From NCBI GenBank assembly GCA_017938565.1, contig JAGBBI010000063.1, positions 1 through 19,939 on the forward strand: DNA of 19,939 bases, written 5' to 3'. The notes beneath the pieces were generated by a model. That model saw only the letters and a program-made list of their open reading frames with translations. It had not been told where the DNA came from and did not search any database. Positions 1 to 6,883 of the stretch are shown piece after piece. The stretch comes from Clostridia bacterium. GTDB lineage: Bacteria > Bacillota_A > Clostridia > Christensenellales > UBA1242. The position numbers and the translations under genes were made by a program. Position 1 is the first letter of the stretch. Every line of letters starts with the position of its first letter.

Positions 1-28
1 AATTTAAATAAAATAAACAAAATCTGAA

Positions 29-835
29 TTATTCATCTTCTGAACCAAAAAATTCTTCAACTTCTTTTTTCTCACTTTCAAGTGAATCACGCCTATCGTA
101 CTTGTCTTGGTTTGCTTGAAAATTAAAACTATTTGAGAGTTGAACGAGTCCTAAAATTTGTACAGTATTTGTTTCTGGGTCAATTAATCCAGATAGGTTT
201 GTACAGATTTCTTCGTGTACCGCTGAATAGCTTTCTTGAAGATTATCGTTTTTATAATAATAATCAGAATAACCATACATTCCATTTTCCGTCCAAGATA
301 TTATAAGTGCTGGTGTATGACAATCTTCATCATCTTCGTAAACATCAAATGCACAATCATCATATACCGTGCCCATATCATCACCAGTTAATTGCAGGCA
401 TTTTATGTCGACAAGTTTTCCCGCTTCCTTAACGATTGTTGACACCTTATAATTTGTTAAAAAATATGCGTACTCAATATCATCTTCAAATTCATCGGTT
501 TCGTCGTCTTGATCGTAATAGGTGGAAATACATACCTTTATAACGTGGTCAATAGGCACACTTCTTTGCATAAATTGTGCTTTGTCAAATTCTTGCTCAG
601 GGTCATCTTCTTCATATTCGCTTTCTTCATAGGCATCATCTTCTTCTAAAACTTCGTCGTCAGTCGATGTGTGTTCAACTGTGCCATTATTTTCGTAATG
701 TTTAAGCAGAGTTGTGATATTATCTTCTGAATATTTTGGTTGTGTAACGGCTTGTGTTTTAGATTCTTCGTCAAGTTTATACACAAATCCTTTATTTTGA
801 TTTCTTAATCTTTCAAACCAGTCTTTAAGTCCCAT
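29..835 (-). CDS. Acidic hypothetical protein, 268 aa
   Basis: I do not recognise this protein. It is strongly acidic, with Asp/Glu-rich stretches at about residues 59-84 and 109-121 and a charged C-terminal tail. There is no signal peptide or membrane segment, so it is probably a soluble cytoplasmic protein. The middle (about residues 95-235) looks like an ordinary folded domain, with alternating hydrophobic strands and several Tyr and Cys residues. The ATG is preceded by a good GGAGGG ribosome binding site about 9 nt away and by a consensus promoter, so the start is well supported. It is transcribed away from the pyrophosphohydrolase gene at 1025 and appears monocistronic within the window. 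Function is unknown. Confidence 0.8.
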   Translation of the reverse strand: MGLKDWFERLRNQNKGFVYKLDEESKTQAVTQPKYSEDNITTLLKHYENNGTVEHTSTDDEVLEEDDAYEESEYEEDDPEQEFDKAQFMQRSVPIDHVIKVCISTYYDQDDETDEFEDDIEYAYFLTNYKVSTIVKEAGKLVDIKCLQLTGDDMGTVYDDCAFDVYEDDEDCHTPALIISWTENGMYGYSDYYYKNDNLQESYSAVHEEICTNLSGLIDPETNTVQILGLVQLSNSFNFQANQDKYDRRDSLESEKKEVEEFFGSEDE

Positions 836-863
836 ATATGATTGCCCTCCAATTTACAAATAA

Positions 864-892
864 ATTATATCATATTTTAAATATAATTTCAA
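864..892 (-). promoter_or_regulatory. Sigma-A promoter of the acidic orphan gene
   Basis: Reading the minus strand, TTGAAA (887-892) is followed by a 17-bp AT-rich spacer and a perfect TATAAT (864-869). The start codon lies 28 nt downstream of the -10 box, behind a GGAGGG site. Confidence 0.75.
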
Positions 893-930
893 GAGCGAAA
901 TTATATTTAAAAGCGTGTGACACAAAATGC

Positions 931-959
931 TTGATATTGTTTATTAATAATGTTAAAAT
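931..959 (+). promoter_or_regulatory. Promoter of the COG4997-like pyrophosphohydrolase gene
   Basis: TTGATA (931-936), a 17-bp spacer and TAAAAT (954-959) are visible. The TGT just before the -10 box forms an extended -10 element. This implies a 5' leader of about 60 nt before the ATG at 1025. Confidence 0.65.
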
Positions 960-1024
960 AAACTAGGTCAAAAATTTTAAGTTCTTGCGAATTTAAGAGT
1001 TTAATTGAATAAGGGGAGATATTT

Positions 1025-1339
1025 ATGAAAATATTTAACAAGCTGGTTCGGGACAAAATTCCGCAAATTATCGAAAACAATAACGAAACTTGCAAGACAA
1101 GAATTTTAAACGATGAAGAATATTTAAATGAACTTGAAACAAAACTTCAAGAAGAAGTGAACGAATACTTAGCTTCGGGTGAAATTGAAGAACTTGCAGA
1201 CATTGAAGAAGTATTAAGAGCCATTCTTGATGTCAAAAATTGCTCCTATGATAATTTTGAAAGTGTTAGAAAATCAAAAGTAGACAAACGAGGGGCGTTT
1301 AAAGGAAGGATTTTTCTTGAATATACCGATAGAAAGTAG
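1025..1339 (+). CDS. MazG-fold NTP pyrophosphohydrolase (COG4997-like), house-cleaning type
   Basis: This 104-residue all-alpha protein starts with the KLVRDKIP signature typical of small phosphoribosyl-ATP-pyrophosphohydrolase-like / house-cleaning NTPases. The metal-binding pattern is complete: EExxE at residues 43-47 and ExxD at 56-59. The family hydrolyses nucleoside triphosphates to monophosphate plus pyrophosphate with Mg2+. The true substrate here is unknown and is unlikely to be the histidine-pathway intermediate, because no his genes are nearby. An AGGGGAG ribosome binding site at about 1012-1018 fixes the ATG. No clear terminator follows, so read-through into the deaminase gene is possible. 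Confidence 0.8.
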   Translation: MKIFNKLVRDKIPQIIENNNETCKTRILNDEEYLNELETKLQEEVNEYLASGEIEELADIEEVLRAILDVKNCSYDNFESVRKSKVDKRGAFKGRIFLEYTDRK

Positions 1340-1389
1340 TTTAATTGCAATAATTTGTAGTATAATAAAAAAAGTAAATGGGAAGAAGC

Positions 1390-1404
1390 AGTCAAAAATT
1401 GACT
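1390..1404 (+). repeat. Short inverted repeat upstream of the deaminase gene
   Basis: AGTCAA-AAA-TTGACT is a perfect 6-bp inverted repeat with a 3-nt spacer, lying 63 nt upstream of the deaminase ATG in a 128-bp gap. A TATAAT (1361-1366) without a convincing -35 lies just upstream of it, and a TTGACC (1409-1414) with a poor -10 lies downstream. It could be an operator or chance. It does not match the Bacillus PurBox. Confidence 0.35.
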
Positions 1405-1467
1405 AACTTTGACCTATTGCCTTGGTTTTGAGTTTAGAAAGTTTTTAGGTTAAAAGGAGCAGATATA

Positions 1468-1923
1468 ATGAACAAATTTATGAAGCTTGCAATTGAAGAA
1501 GCAAAAAGGGGAATTGCAAACAATCATGGTGGACCTTTTGGAGCGGTTGTTGTGAAAGATAGCAAGGTGGTTGCCAAAGGTCATAATCATGTTGTCGCAA
1601 ATAACGACCCAACTTGTCACGGAGAAATTGATGCAATACGAAAGGCGTGTAAAAAACTTGGCACCTTTGACTTGTCTGGCTGTGAGGTTTATACTACCGG
1701 CTATCCTTGTCCGATGTGTTTAAGTGCGATGCTTTGGGCAAACATTAAAAAGTTTTATTATGGTTGCACCATCGAAGACAACGAAAACATCGGATTTCGA
1801 GATAATAAGTTTGAAGACAACTTGGAAGAACTTGGTGCGTCAATGAGCGAAGAGGTTGACCGAAATGAATGCTTAAATCTATTTTCTGATTATATAAAAC
1901 TTTCAAATAAAACGAGGTATTAA
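1468..1923 (+). CDS. Nucleoside/guanine deaminase (CDA fold)
   Basis: A zinc-dependent deaminase of the cytidine/deoxycytidylate-deaminase fold, 151 aa. Zinc ligands and proton shuttle are visible as H51-G-E53 and PCPMC with C81 and C84. Length, the GGPFGAVVVKD segment, NDPT before the zinc His, and a C-terminus ending in NKTRY match Bacillus GuaD (about 156 aa, ending NKKEY), so conversion of guanine to xanthine is the best guess. Related enzymes act on other purines or nucleosides, so the substrate is not certain. The usual HAE is HGE here. An AAGGAG site about 8 nt before the ATG supports the start. The stop codon is 1 nt from the end of the convergent membrane-protein gene. An AU-only inverted repeat (arms 1894-1903 and 1935-1944) spans both 3' ends and might act as a weak shared terminator. 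Confidence 0.85.
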   Translation: MNKFMKLAIEEAKRGIANNHGGPFGAVVVKDSKVVAKGHNHVVANNDPTCHGEIDAIRKACKKLGTFDLSGCEVYTTGYPCPMCLSAMLWANIKKFYYGCTIEDNENIGFRDNKFEDNLEELGASMSEEVDRNECLNLFSDYIKLSNKTRY

Positions 1924-1924
1924 A

Positions 1925-2482
1925 CTATTTTTTTAAAGTTTTATCTAGAAAATTAAAGTTTTCGTCTTTAATTTTTACATAGTAAAATCTATTTAACAAT
2001 AAATCGCCTTTAAAGAAAATCTTTGTTGTAAGTTTTTCGTTTTCACCATTTAATGTATATGTTATGTCGTAAAAGTTATAGCCCAAAATGTTTAGAAATG
2101 GGTTGATATAAAAAAGTTTATTTTTAACATAGACGACACCAATCATTACCATAATTACAATGAAAATAACAAGCATACTAATTTTAGATAGGTCAAACGA
2201 AATTGCAAAAAGTACGAAAAGCGAAAAATAGCCTAAGAAATGCTGGTCGGTGGAATTTTGTTTTTCAATAATCCTAATTTTACTTGTTTGTTCTTTTCGG
2301 TGTCTAATTTCAAGATTTAATCCAATAAGACCCAAAATGATTACAACAACTAAAAGTCCAAGGACTAAGAAGTTAAGCCAATTGGCTTTTATGTTGCCAA
2401 CAAGCATTTCAATAGATTGTTTCAGAATAATTAATATATACATTGGAATGAATGCACTTAGGTATAATAAAACATTTTTCAT
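1925..2482 (-). CDS. Four-helix membrane protein with C-terminal soluble tail
   Basis: A 185-residue integral membrane protein of unknown function. Hydrophobic segments lie at about residues 3-20, 37-57, 81-97 and 100-119, in two hairpin-like pairs separated by a charged loop (about 58-80). A roughly 65-residue soluble tail follows, with a pattern like NPFLNILGYNFYDI and a beta-strand-rich end. The general layout recalls KwaA, the membrane subunit of the Kiwa anti-phage system, but I base that on topology only, and no gene of KwaB type or size (about 315 aa) is adjacent. No Shine-Dalgarno sequence and no convincing promoter are visible before the ATG, unlike most neighbours. It converges with the deaminase gene with a 1-nt gap. 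Confidence 0.7.
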   Translation of the reverse strand: MKNVLLYLSAFIPMYILIILKQSIEMLVGNIKANWLNFLVLGLLVVVIILGLIGLNLEIRHRKEQTSKIRIIEKQNSTDQHFLGYFSLFVLFAISFDLSKISMLVIFIVIMVMIGVVYVKNKLFYINPFLNILGYNFYDITYTLNGENEKLTTKIFFKGDLLLNRFYYVKIKDENFNFLDKTLKK

Positions 2483-2547
2483 AAGACTAGTTTGCTATAA
2501 ATTCGTATTTATATTACAAAAACAATGCATCAAATCTTAGCCTATTA

Positions 2548-2576
2548 TTGAAATCATTAAAACGCTGTGATATACT
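2548..2576 (+). promoter_or_regulatory. Promoter of the unrecognised 185-aa gene
   Basis: TTGAAA (2548-2553), a 17-bp spacer and TATACT (2571-2576), with TGA directly upstream giving an extended -10. Transcription would start about 20 nt before the ATG at 2604. Confidence 0.7.
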
Positions 2577-2603
2577 TTTTGTAAAAGACGAGGGGGAGTG
2601 ATA

Positions 2604-3161
2604 ATGAAAGAAGTGTTAGATTATCAAAATTTACATTATGATGCACAGAATAAATGTTGGGATGAGCAATCTTTAAGCATTATAGCCGATATGTTAGAGG
2701 TATGGGACAATTATCATAAAATTGTTATTTGTCATCCTAATTGTATATTTGCTGAAAAGCCTGTAACAAAGGATAGTAAAGATTTTGAAACGATTAACTG
2801 GCAATGGGTACAAGAAAACTTGTCATTTGAAAATGTTGATTGTTTTGTAAATATTTATCCAGAGTGCAATGAGCCTTTTAAATATTTGCACAGAAGATTT
2901 CGTCATGAGTTGTTTGATAATTCAAGGGTACAACCTCCAAGGCATTTAGTTGTCCTTGAACTTGATGCCGATGGTGGAACCTTGGTAAGGGGGATTTTTA
3001 AGGCAACTGAAAGCGGTCTTAGTGTCGCAGAAAATCCGCTTTATACAAAATTCAAGGCTAAATCAATTTGGGAAAAACACCTAAGATGGACAAGTGACAA
3101 TTTTAGGTCGCTAGAACAATTTAAACAAGAAAATGCAGAAGAAACACCTTCTGAAAAATAA
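2604..3161 (+). CDS. Hypothetical soluble protein, 185 aa
   Basis: I do not recognise this protein. It has no membrane segment or signal peptide. It contains six Trp residues and several His and Cys residues (for example the CHPNC segment near residue 45) and a basic patch RRFRHELF in the middle. A hydrophobic strand followed by LDADGG looks like part of an alpha/beta core. An in-frame GTG lies at 2598, but the AGGGGGAG motif at 2591-2598 overlaps it and is correctly spaced for the ATG at 2604, so I use the latter. The gene has its own promoter and a strong terminator and is therefore a single-gene unit. Confidence 0.75.
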   Translation: MKEVLDYQNLHYDAQNKCWDEQSLSIIADMLEVWDNYHKIVICHPNCIFAEKPVTKDSKDFETINWQWVQENLSFENVDCFVNIYPECNEPFKYLHRRFRHELFDNSRVQPPRHLVVLELDADGGTLVRGIFKATESGLSVAENPLYTKFKAKSIWEKHLRWTSDNFRSLEQFKQENAEETPSEK

Positions 3162-3190
3162 AAAGATTGAGATAATTTCTCAATCTTTTT
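3160..3190. terminator. Bidirectional intrinsic terminator
   Basis: Perfect 13-bp arms, 3160-3172 and 3178-3190, around a 5-nt loop. A-rich and T-rich ends make it work on both strands, serving the 185-aa gene (+) and the convergent alcohol dehydrogenase gene (-). Confidence 0.85.
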
Positions 3191-3205
3191 GTTTGTTATT
3201 TAATT

Positions 3206-4360
3206 TTAACCTTTCATTGCTTCGTTGTATAGTGCTATAAAGTCTTCTTTTGAAACTTCTCTTGGGTTTCCAGGTTTACAAGGGTCTTCCATAGCCTTGT
3301 CGGAAAGCATTTCAATATCTTCTGATTTGCAACCATAGTCAGCAATAGTTTGGGTAACGTTAACAGAGGCTGAAAGTTGTTTAATCATAGAAACAAAAGT
3401 GTCAACGATTTTTTTCTTAGTAAATCCTTTTGTGTCAACTCCAAGAGCGTGTAAAATCTCGGCAAACCTATCAGCGCAAACTTCACCATTAAATTTCATA
3501 ACTACAGGAAGAAGCATAGCGTTTGCAATTCCGTGTGGGGTATCGTAAACAGCACCAAGTTGGTGAGCCATAGAGTGAACAATACCAAGTCCAACATTAC
3601 TAAATCCCATACCTGCGATATATTGAGCATAGCTCATTTTTTCAATAGCAATAGGGTCTTTTTCATTTACTGCTTTTGTAAGATTTGCAAATATTAACTT
3701 GATTGCTTCCATATGGAACATATCGCTCATAAGGTTATGACCCTTGGTAATATAACCTTCAACAGCGTGGGTAAGAGCGTCTAAACCAGTAGCCGCAGCA
3801 AGAGACGCTGGCATTGTTTCCATAAGTTCGCTATCAACAATGGCAACAATAGGAAGGTCATTAGGGTCAACGCAAACCATTTTGATTTGACGTTCTTCAT
3901 CTGTGATAACATAATTAATTGTAACTTCTGATGCAGTTCCTGCAGTTGTAGGAAGTGCGATAATTGGAAGCCCTTTGTTTTCGGTGTTAGAAAGTCCGTT
4001 TAATGATTGCATTGTTCTGTGCTTATTAGTCATTAAAATTGAAATACCTTTAGCAGTATCCATGGCAGAACCACCGCCAATGGTAACAATAGCATCGGCA
4101 CCAAACTTTTTGCATACAGCAAGACCGTCTAAAACATTCTTAATTGTTGGATTTGGCTTTACATCGCTGTAAATCAAAAACTTAATCTTTGCATTTGTAA
4201 GTAGGTCGTTAACCTTGCTTGCGACACCACATTTTACAAGTGCGTCATCGGTAACAACTAAAATCTTTTTAAATTTTCTTTTTTGAATTTCTGGAACAAG
4301 TTCGACTCTTGAACCTCTACCAAAGTATGAAAATTCATTTAAAATAAATCTTGAACTCAT
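3206..4360 (-). CDS. fucO: Iron-containing alcohol dehydrogenase, lactaldehyde reductase (FucO)-like
   Basis: A 384-residue type III (iron-dependent) alcohol dehydrogenase, close in sequence to E. coli FucO (about 382 aa), which interconverts L-lactaldehyde and 1,2-propanediol using NAD(H). Visible features are an N-terminal nucleotide-binding domain with GGGSAMD at residues 95-101, PTTAGTASE at 137-145, and the metal ligands D194, H198, H262 and H276. The segments GMGFSNVGLG and TPHGIANA are near-identical to FucO. A TCTCCT on the plus strand (AGGAGA on the coding strand) sits 6 nt before the ATG. No fucose or rhamnose catabolic genes are in the window, so the physiological substrate could be another short-chain alcohol or aldehyde. 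It diverges from the cupin gene with a shared 158-bp control region. Confidence 0.9.
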   Translation of the reverse strand: MSSRFILNEFSYFGRGSRVELVPEIQKRKFKKILVVTDDALVKCGVASKVNDLLTNAKIKFLIYSDVKPNPTIKNVLDGLAVCKKFGADAIVTIGGGSAMDTAKGISILMTNKHRTMQSLNGLSNTENKGLPIIALPTTAGTASEVTINYVITDEERQIKMVCVDPNDLPIVAIVDSELMETMPASLAAATGLDALTHAVEGYITKGHNLMSDMFHMEAIKLIFANLTKAVNEKDPIAIEKMSYAQYIAGMGFSNVGLGIVHSMAHQLGAVYDTPHGIANAMLLPVVMKFNGEVCADRFAEILHALGVDTKGFTKKKIVDTFVSMIKQLSASVNVTQTIADYGCKSEDIEMLSDKAMEDPCKPGNPREVSKEDFIALYNEAMKG

Positions 4361-4390
4361 AATATTTCTCCTATTATATATGATATTTTA

Positions 4391-4419
4391 ATTATATAAT
4401 TTTCGTTTTTGAAAGTAAA
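4391..4419 (-). promoter_or_regulatory. Promoter of the alcohol dehydrogenase gene
   Basis: On the minus strand, TTTACT (4414-4419), a 17-bp spacer and TATAAT (4391-4396). It lies about 50 bp from the divergent cupin promoter. Confidence 0.55.
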
Positions 4420-4445
4420 GTAAATGTGGATTAGAATTTACATTT
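4420..4445 (+). repeat. Inverted repeats between divergent promoters
   Basis: Two overlapping inverted repeats occupy the gap between the divergent promoters: GTAAAT/ATTTAC (4420-4425, 4436-4441) and AAATGT/ACATTT (4422-4427, 4440-4445). A regulator binding here could control both genes. In such AT-rich DNA, chance is a real alternative. Confidence 0.3.
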
Positions 4446-4466
4446 TATGAAATCGTTAATAAGTAA

Positions 4467-4495
4467 TTGAAAAGGAGTAAGGTATCATATATAAT
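4467..4495 (+). promoter_or_regulatory. Promoter of the cupin gene
   Basis: TTGAAA (4467-4472), a 17-bp spacer and a perfect TATAAT (4490-4495). The AAGGAGG ribosome binding site and ATG follow within 25 nt. Confidence 0.75.
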
Positions 4496-4518
4496 TAGGT
4501 AAAAAAGGAGGATTATAT

Positions 4519-4989
4519 ATGGCAAATACAAGTAAAAAGTTCAGACTCTCAAAGATAAACAGGGGGTTGGAAAAGTTGGCTTACAATAAAGATTTTTTAG
4601 AGTTTTTAGGCAAAGCTCCAGAGAAACAATTTCAAGACGGGTTAGTTATTATCCAAAAGAATGGCGAGTTTTTGGCAATCCCGCAAGGAAATACAAAAGT
4701 GAAGGGGATATTTTATATTGATTCGTTTTATGGGCAAGATGGATATTCTTATGATAAAAAAAGTACATCGACTTATTGGGTACTTTCTGGAAGCGGAGAA
4801 TTTACTGTTAATGGTATAAAAAGAAGGGTAAAAGCCGGAGATATGATAGTTGTTCCCGATAATACTATTTTTTATTATAGCGGTGATATGCAACTGGTTG
4901 AAAAGATGGAACCAAATTTTGAAGATGGAAATGTTGTTCAGGTTGGCGACCCGATTATATATCCAACCGTAGAAAATGAAAACAATTGA
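4519..4989 (+). CDS. Cupin-domain protein
   Basis: A 156-residue small protein with a C-terminal cupin beta-barrel at about residues 82-130. The signature is a Tyr-Trp-Val-Leu-x-Gly-x-Gly strand followed by a KAGDMIVVPDN turn. The N-terminal 60 residues are basic and not clearly a domain. Canonical metal-binding His residues are not evident in the first cupin motif, so it may bind a ligand without a metal or act as a structural or epimerase-like protein. The substrate cannot be inferred. The AAGGAGG site fixes the ATG. It is a single-gene unit ended by the terminator at 4996 and divergent from the alcohol dehydrogenase, with which it might share regulation. Confidence 0.8.
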   Translation: MANTSKKFRLSKINRGLEKLAYNKDFLEFLGKAPEKQFQDGLVIIQKNGEFLAIPQGNTKVKGIFYIDSFYGQDGYSYDKKSTSTYWVLSGSGEFTVNGIKRRVKAGDMIVVPDNTIFYYSGDMQLVEKMEPNFEDGNVVQVGDPIIYPTVENENN

Positions 4990-4995
4990 TTATTA

Positions 4996-5044
4996 TTTAT
5001 CAAATAAAAAATTACGGAGAATAAAACCCGTGATTTTTTGATAA
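4996..5044 (+). terminator. Terminator after the cupin gene
   Basis: A long hairpin: outer arms TTTATCAAA and TTTGATAAA, inner arms AAAAAATTACGG and CCGTGATTTTTT with one G-U pair, and a loop of about 10 nt. It separates the cupin gene from the operon at 5097. Confidence 0.7.
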
Positions 5045-5060
5045 ACACATCTAAAATCAC

Positions 5061-5090
5061 AAGACAAATGTAAGGGGCTTGTGTTATTAT
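5061..5090 (+). promoter_or_regulatory. Promoter of the hydrolase operon, predicted leaderless
   Basis: AAGACA (5061-5066), an 18-bp spacer and TATTAT (5085-5090), with an upstream TGT making an extended -10. The ATG at 5097 begins 6 nt after the -10 box, where transcription itself should start, and there is no correctly spaced Shine-Dalgarno sequence. Confidence 0.6.
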
Positions 5091-5096
5091 ATTGGT

Positions 5097-5888
5097 ATGG
5101 AAAAGTTTTTGGAAAATAAAGATGCAAAAATTTATGTAAATGAGTGTATTGCAGATGGCTCAACTAAGGCAGTTGTTTTAATTCATGGATTGTGTGAGCA
5201 TAGTGGAAGATATGCAGATTTTATCTCAGAGCTCAATCAAAGCAACATTAGTGTATTTGCTATCGATTTAAGGGGGCACGGCAAAACTGTTGGGAAACGA
5301 GGAGATAGCGAAAGTTTTATCAAGGTCTTAGATGATGTTAATATTGTAATAGACTATATTAAGATGAACTATGATTTTAAACAAATTGGAATTTTTGGCC
5401 ACTCTATTGGTGGGCTTGTTGCGTCAACTTATGCAAGTTCGTATAAGGGAATGGTTGACTATTTGGTTTTATCTAGTCCTGCGATATATTGTCCTAAGAA
5501 ATTAAGATTTATTAAATTTATTCCATATAACTTACTTTCTTTTATTTATGTAAAAAAGAAATATAGCGAATCTAAGGAAATGCTTGAATATAGTAAAAAC
5601 GATGAATTTGCATTGCATACATTTTCAATTAGAACGGTAGGGGTATTTTTTTCTCAAGGAATTGAATTTCTAAATAAGAATTTATGTATAGAGTGTCCTA
5701 CGATGTTGCTTTGTGGGAAACTAGACCCATTATTAAGTGAAACATATAGATTTGAAGAGCTTTTTTCAAAACTTACGAATAAAGCAAACAAGCTGATAGT
5801 TTATGAAGATGCAAAACATAGAATTGTGCAAAATGAAGGTTCGTCTGAGCGAATAAAAGATATATTATCTTGGCTGGAAAATGTTTAA
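5097..5888 (+). CDS. Alpha/beta hydrolase, monoacylglycerol lipase / lysophospholipase-like
   Basis: A 263-residue serine hydrolase of the alpha/beta fold, resembling bacterial monoacylglycerol lipases and lysophospholipases, which cleave acyl esters. The catalytic triad is visible: S103 in GHSIGG, D210 in GKLDP and H241 in DAKHR. HGLCEHSGRY (30-39) contributes the oxyanion region, and DLRGHGKT (58-64) is typical of the family. There is no signal peptide, so it is cytoplasmic. The reading frame extends upstream to a TTG at 5079, but that lies inside the promoter, so I place the start at ATG 5097 where family homology begins. It appears to be first in an operon with the next three genes. Confidence 0.85.
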   Translation: MEKFLENKDAKIYVNECIADGSTKAVVLIHGLCEHSGRYADFISELNQSNISVFAIDLRGHGKTVGKRGDSESFIKVLDDVNIVIDYIKMNYDFKQIGIFGHSIGGLVASTYASSYKGMVDYLVLSSPAIYCPKKLRFIKFIPYNLLSFIYVKKKYSESKEMLEYSKNDEFALHTFSIRTVGVFFSQGIEFLNKNLCIECPTMLLCGKLDPLLSETYRFEELFSKLTNKANKLIVYEDAKHRIVQNEGSSERIKDILSWLENV

Positions 5889-5919
5889 GTGAAAGGATAA
5901 AGGAATTGGAACAAAAGAG

Positions 5920-6555
5920 ATGGAAAAATTAATTGAAAGATTTGATAAGTTGCAAAAAGAATATGGCTCAAAAGAATTAAATTCGGTTTATGGGTGCGGA
6001 TGTAGTAAAAACCCTAAGGTTGCTCTTGTATTTATGAACCCAACAAAAAGAAATATTGCGACGGATAAGGCGTGGACGGGGCTTCGTGCTCAGTGGCTTG
6101 GAACAAAACAGATTTGGGATTTTTTATCAAAATGCGGGTTGTTTGATTCTGAACTTAACGACAAAATTAAAGCAAAGAAGCCACGAGAGTGGACGCCAGA
6201 ATTTTGCGATGAAGTTTATGACGAGGTAAAAAAACAAAAAGTATGGATAACTAATCTTGCAAAGTGTACGCAAGATGACGCAAGACCGCTTCCGGATCAT
6301 ATATTTTTACAATACAAAGATTTGTTAAAAACCGAATTGAATATGGTAAAACCCGAAAAGGTCTTGTTTTTTGGGAACCAAGTATCATCAATTATGTTAG
6401 ATGAGAAAATAACGGTTTCGACAGCAAGACAAAAAAAGTTTGATTTATATTTGAACAGTGAGCGTTTTGACGCATACGCTGTGTATTATCCGGTTGGTAA
6501 TGGCAGGTTTAATCAAAGTAAAGCAGTTGAAGATATTAAAGAAATTTTAAAATAG
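5920..6555 (+). CDS. Uracil-DNA glycosylase superfamily-like protein
   Basis: A 211-residue protein with the layout of family 4/5-type uracil-DNA glycosylases. A motif-A-like segment is FMNPTKRNIA (38-47), WITNLAKCTQDDARPL lies at 109-124, the central strand KPEKVLFFGNQVSS at 144-157, and YYPVGNGR at 189-196 sits where the HPS-type loop normally is. Cysteines at 26, 28 and 116 could bind an iron-sulfur cluster, but the canonical four-Cys set is not obvious. Motif A lacks the usual Gly-Glu-x-Pro-Gly, so activity on uracil is uncertain and another base or substrate is possible. It starts 31 nt after the hydrolase gene with only a weak GGA site, which suggests translation as part of the operon. 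Confidence 0.7.
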   Translation: MEKLIERFDKLQKEYGSKELNSVYGCGCSKNPKVALVFMNPTKRNIATDKAWTGLRAQWLGTKQIWDFLSKCGLFDSELNDKIKAKKPREWTPEFCDEVYDEVKKQKVWITNLAKCTQDDARPLPDHIFLQYKDLLKTELNMVKPEKVLFFGNQVSSIMLDEKITVSTARQKKFDLYLNSERFDAYAVYYPVGNGRFNQSKAVEDIKEILK

Positions 6556-6565
6556 GAGTATTGTT

Positions 6566-6871
6566 ATGCAACAAAAAGTGAAAAGTTTTAATGATATCAA
6601 CACAAGAGAGGCTTTGCCAGTTTATGCAAGATTACTAGACACTGCAAGCGAACTTGGGGAACTTGCTAAGGAGTATTTGAAGTCTTCTGACTACGGCACT
6701 CAAGAGTTTGAAATCAATGATGACTTTAAGTTAGAGTTTGGTGATGTCTTGTATTGTTTAATGTCGCTTGCCAACGAGGTTGGAATTGATGCTGAAGAGC
6801 AATTGGAGAAGGTTTTGGTTAAATATCAAGCACGAATTGATAAAAAGAAATCTATGGGTAGTGAAAATTAA
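6566..6871 (+). CDS. MazG-like nucleotide pyrophosphohydrolase
   Basis: A 101-residue protein with an all-alpha MazG-type NTP pyrophosphohydrolase domain over most of its length. The metal-binding residues are visible as E29xxE32 with E36 in the first helix and E57xxD60 (EFGD) in the second, followed by the amphipathic helix VLYCLMSLANEVGID. Members hydrolyse canonical or damaged (d)NTPs to NMP and PPi and probably work as dimers or tetramers. It begins 10 nt after the UDG-like gene with a TAGGAG site. Sitting next to a glycosylase-like gene, it may share a nucleotide-sanitising role, which is an inference. Confidence 0.85.
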   Translation: MQQKVKSFNDINTREALPVYARLLDTASELGELAKEYLKSSDYGTQEFEINDDFKLEFGDVLYCLMSLANEVGIDAEEQLEKVLVKYQARIDKKKSMGSEN

Positions 6872-6883
6872 AGGAGTAACAGA

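Noticed and set aside
1340..1467. Purine or preQ1 riboswitch before the deaminase gene
   Set aside because: None of the conserved core segments of these riboswitches is visible in the 128-bp gap.
2250..2540. Plus-strand 96-codon open frame opposite the membrane protein gene
   Set aside because: It is antisense to a well-formed transmembrane protein, has no ribosome binding site, and runs into the promoter region of the next gene.
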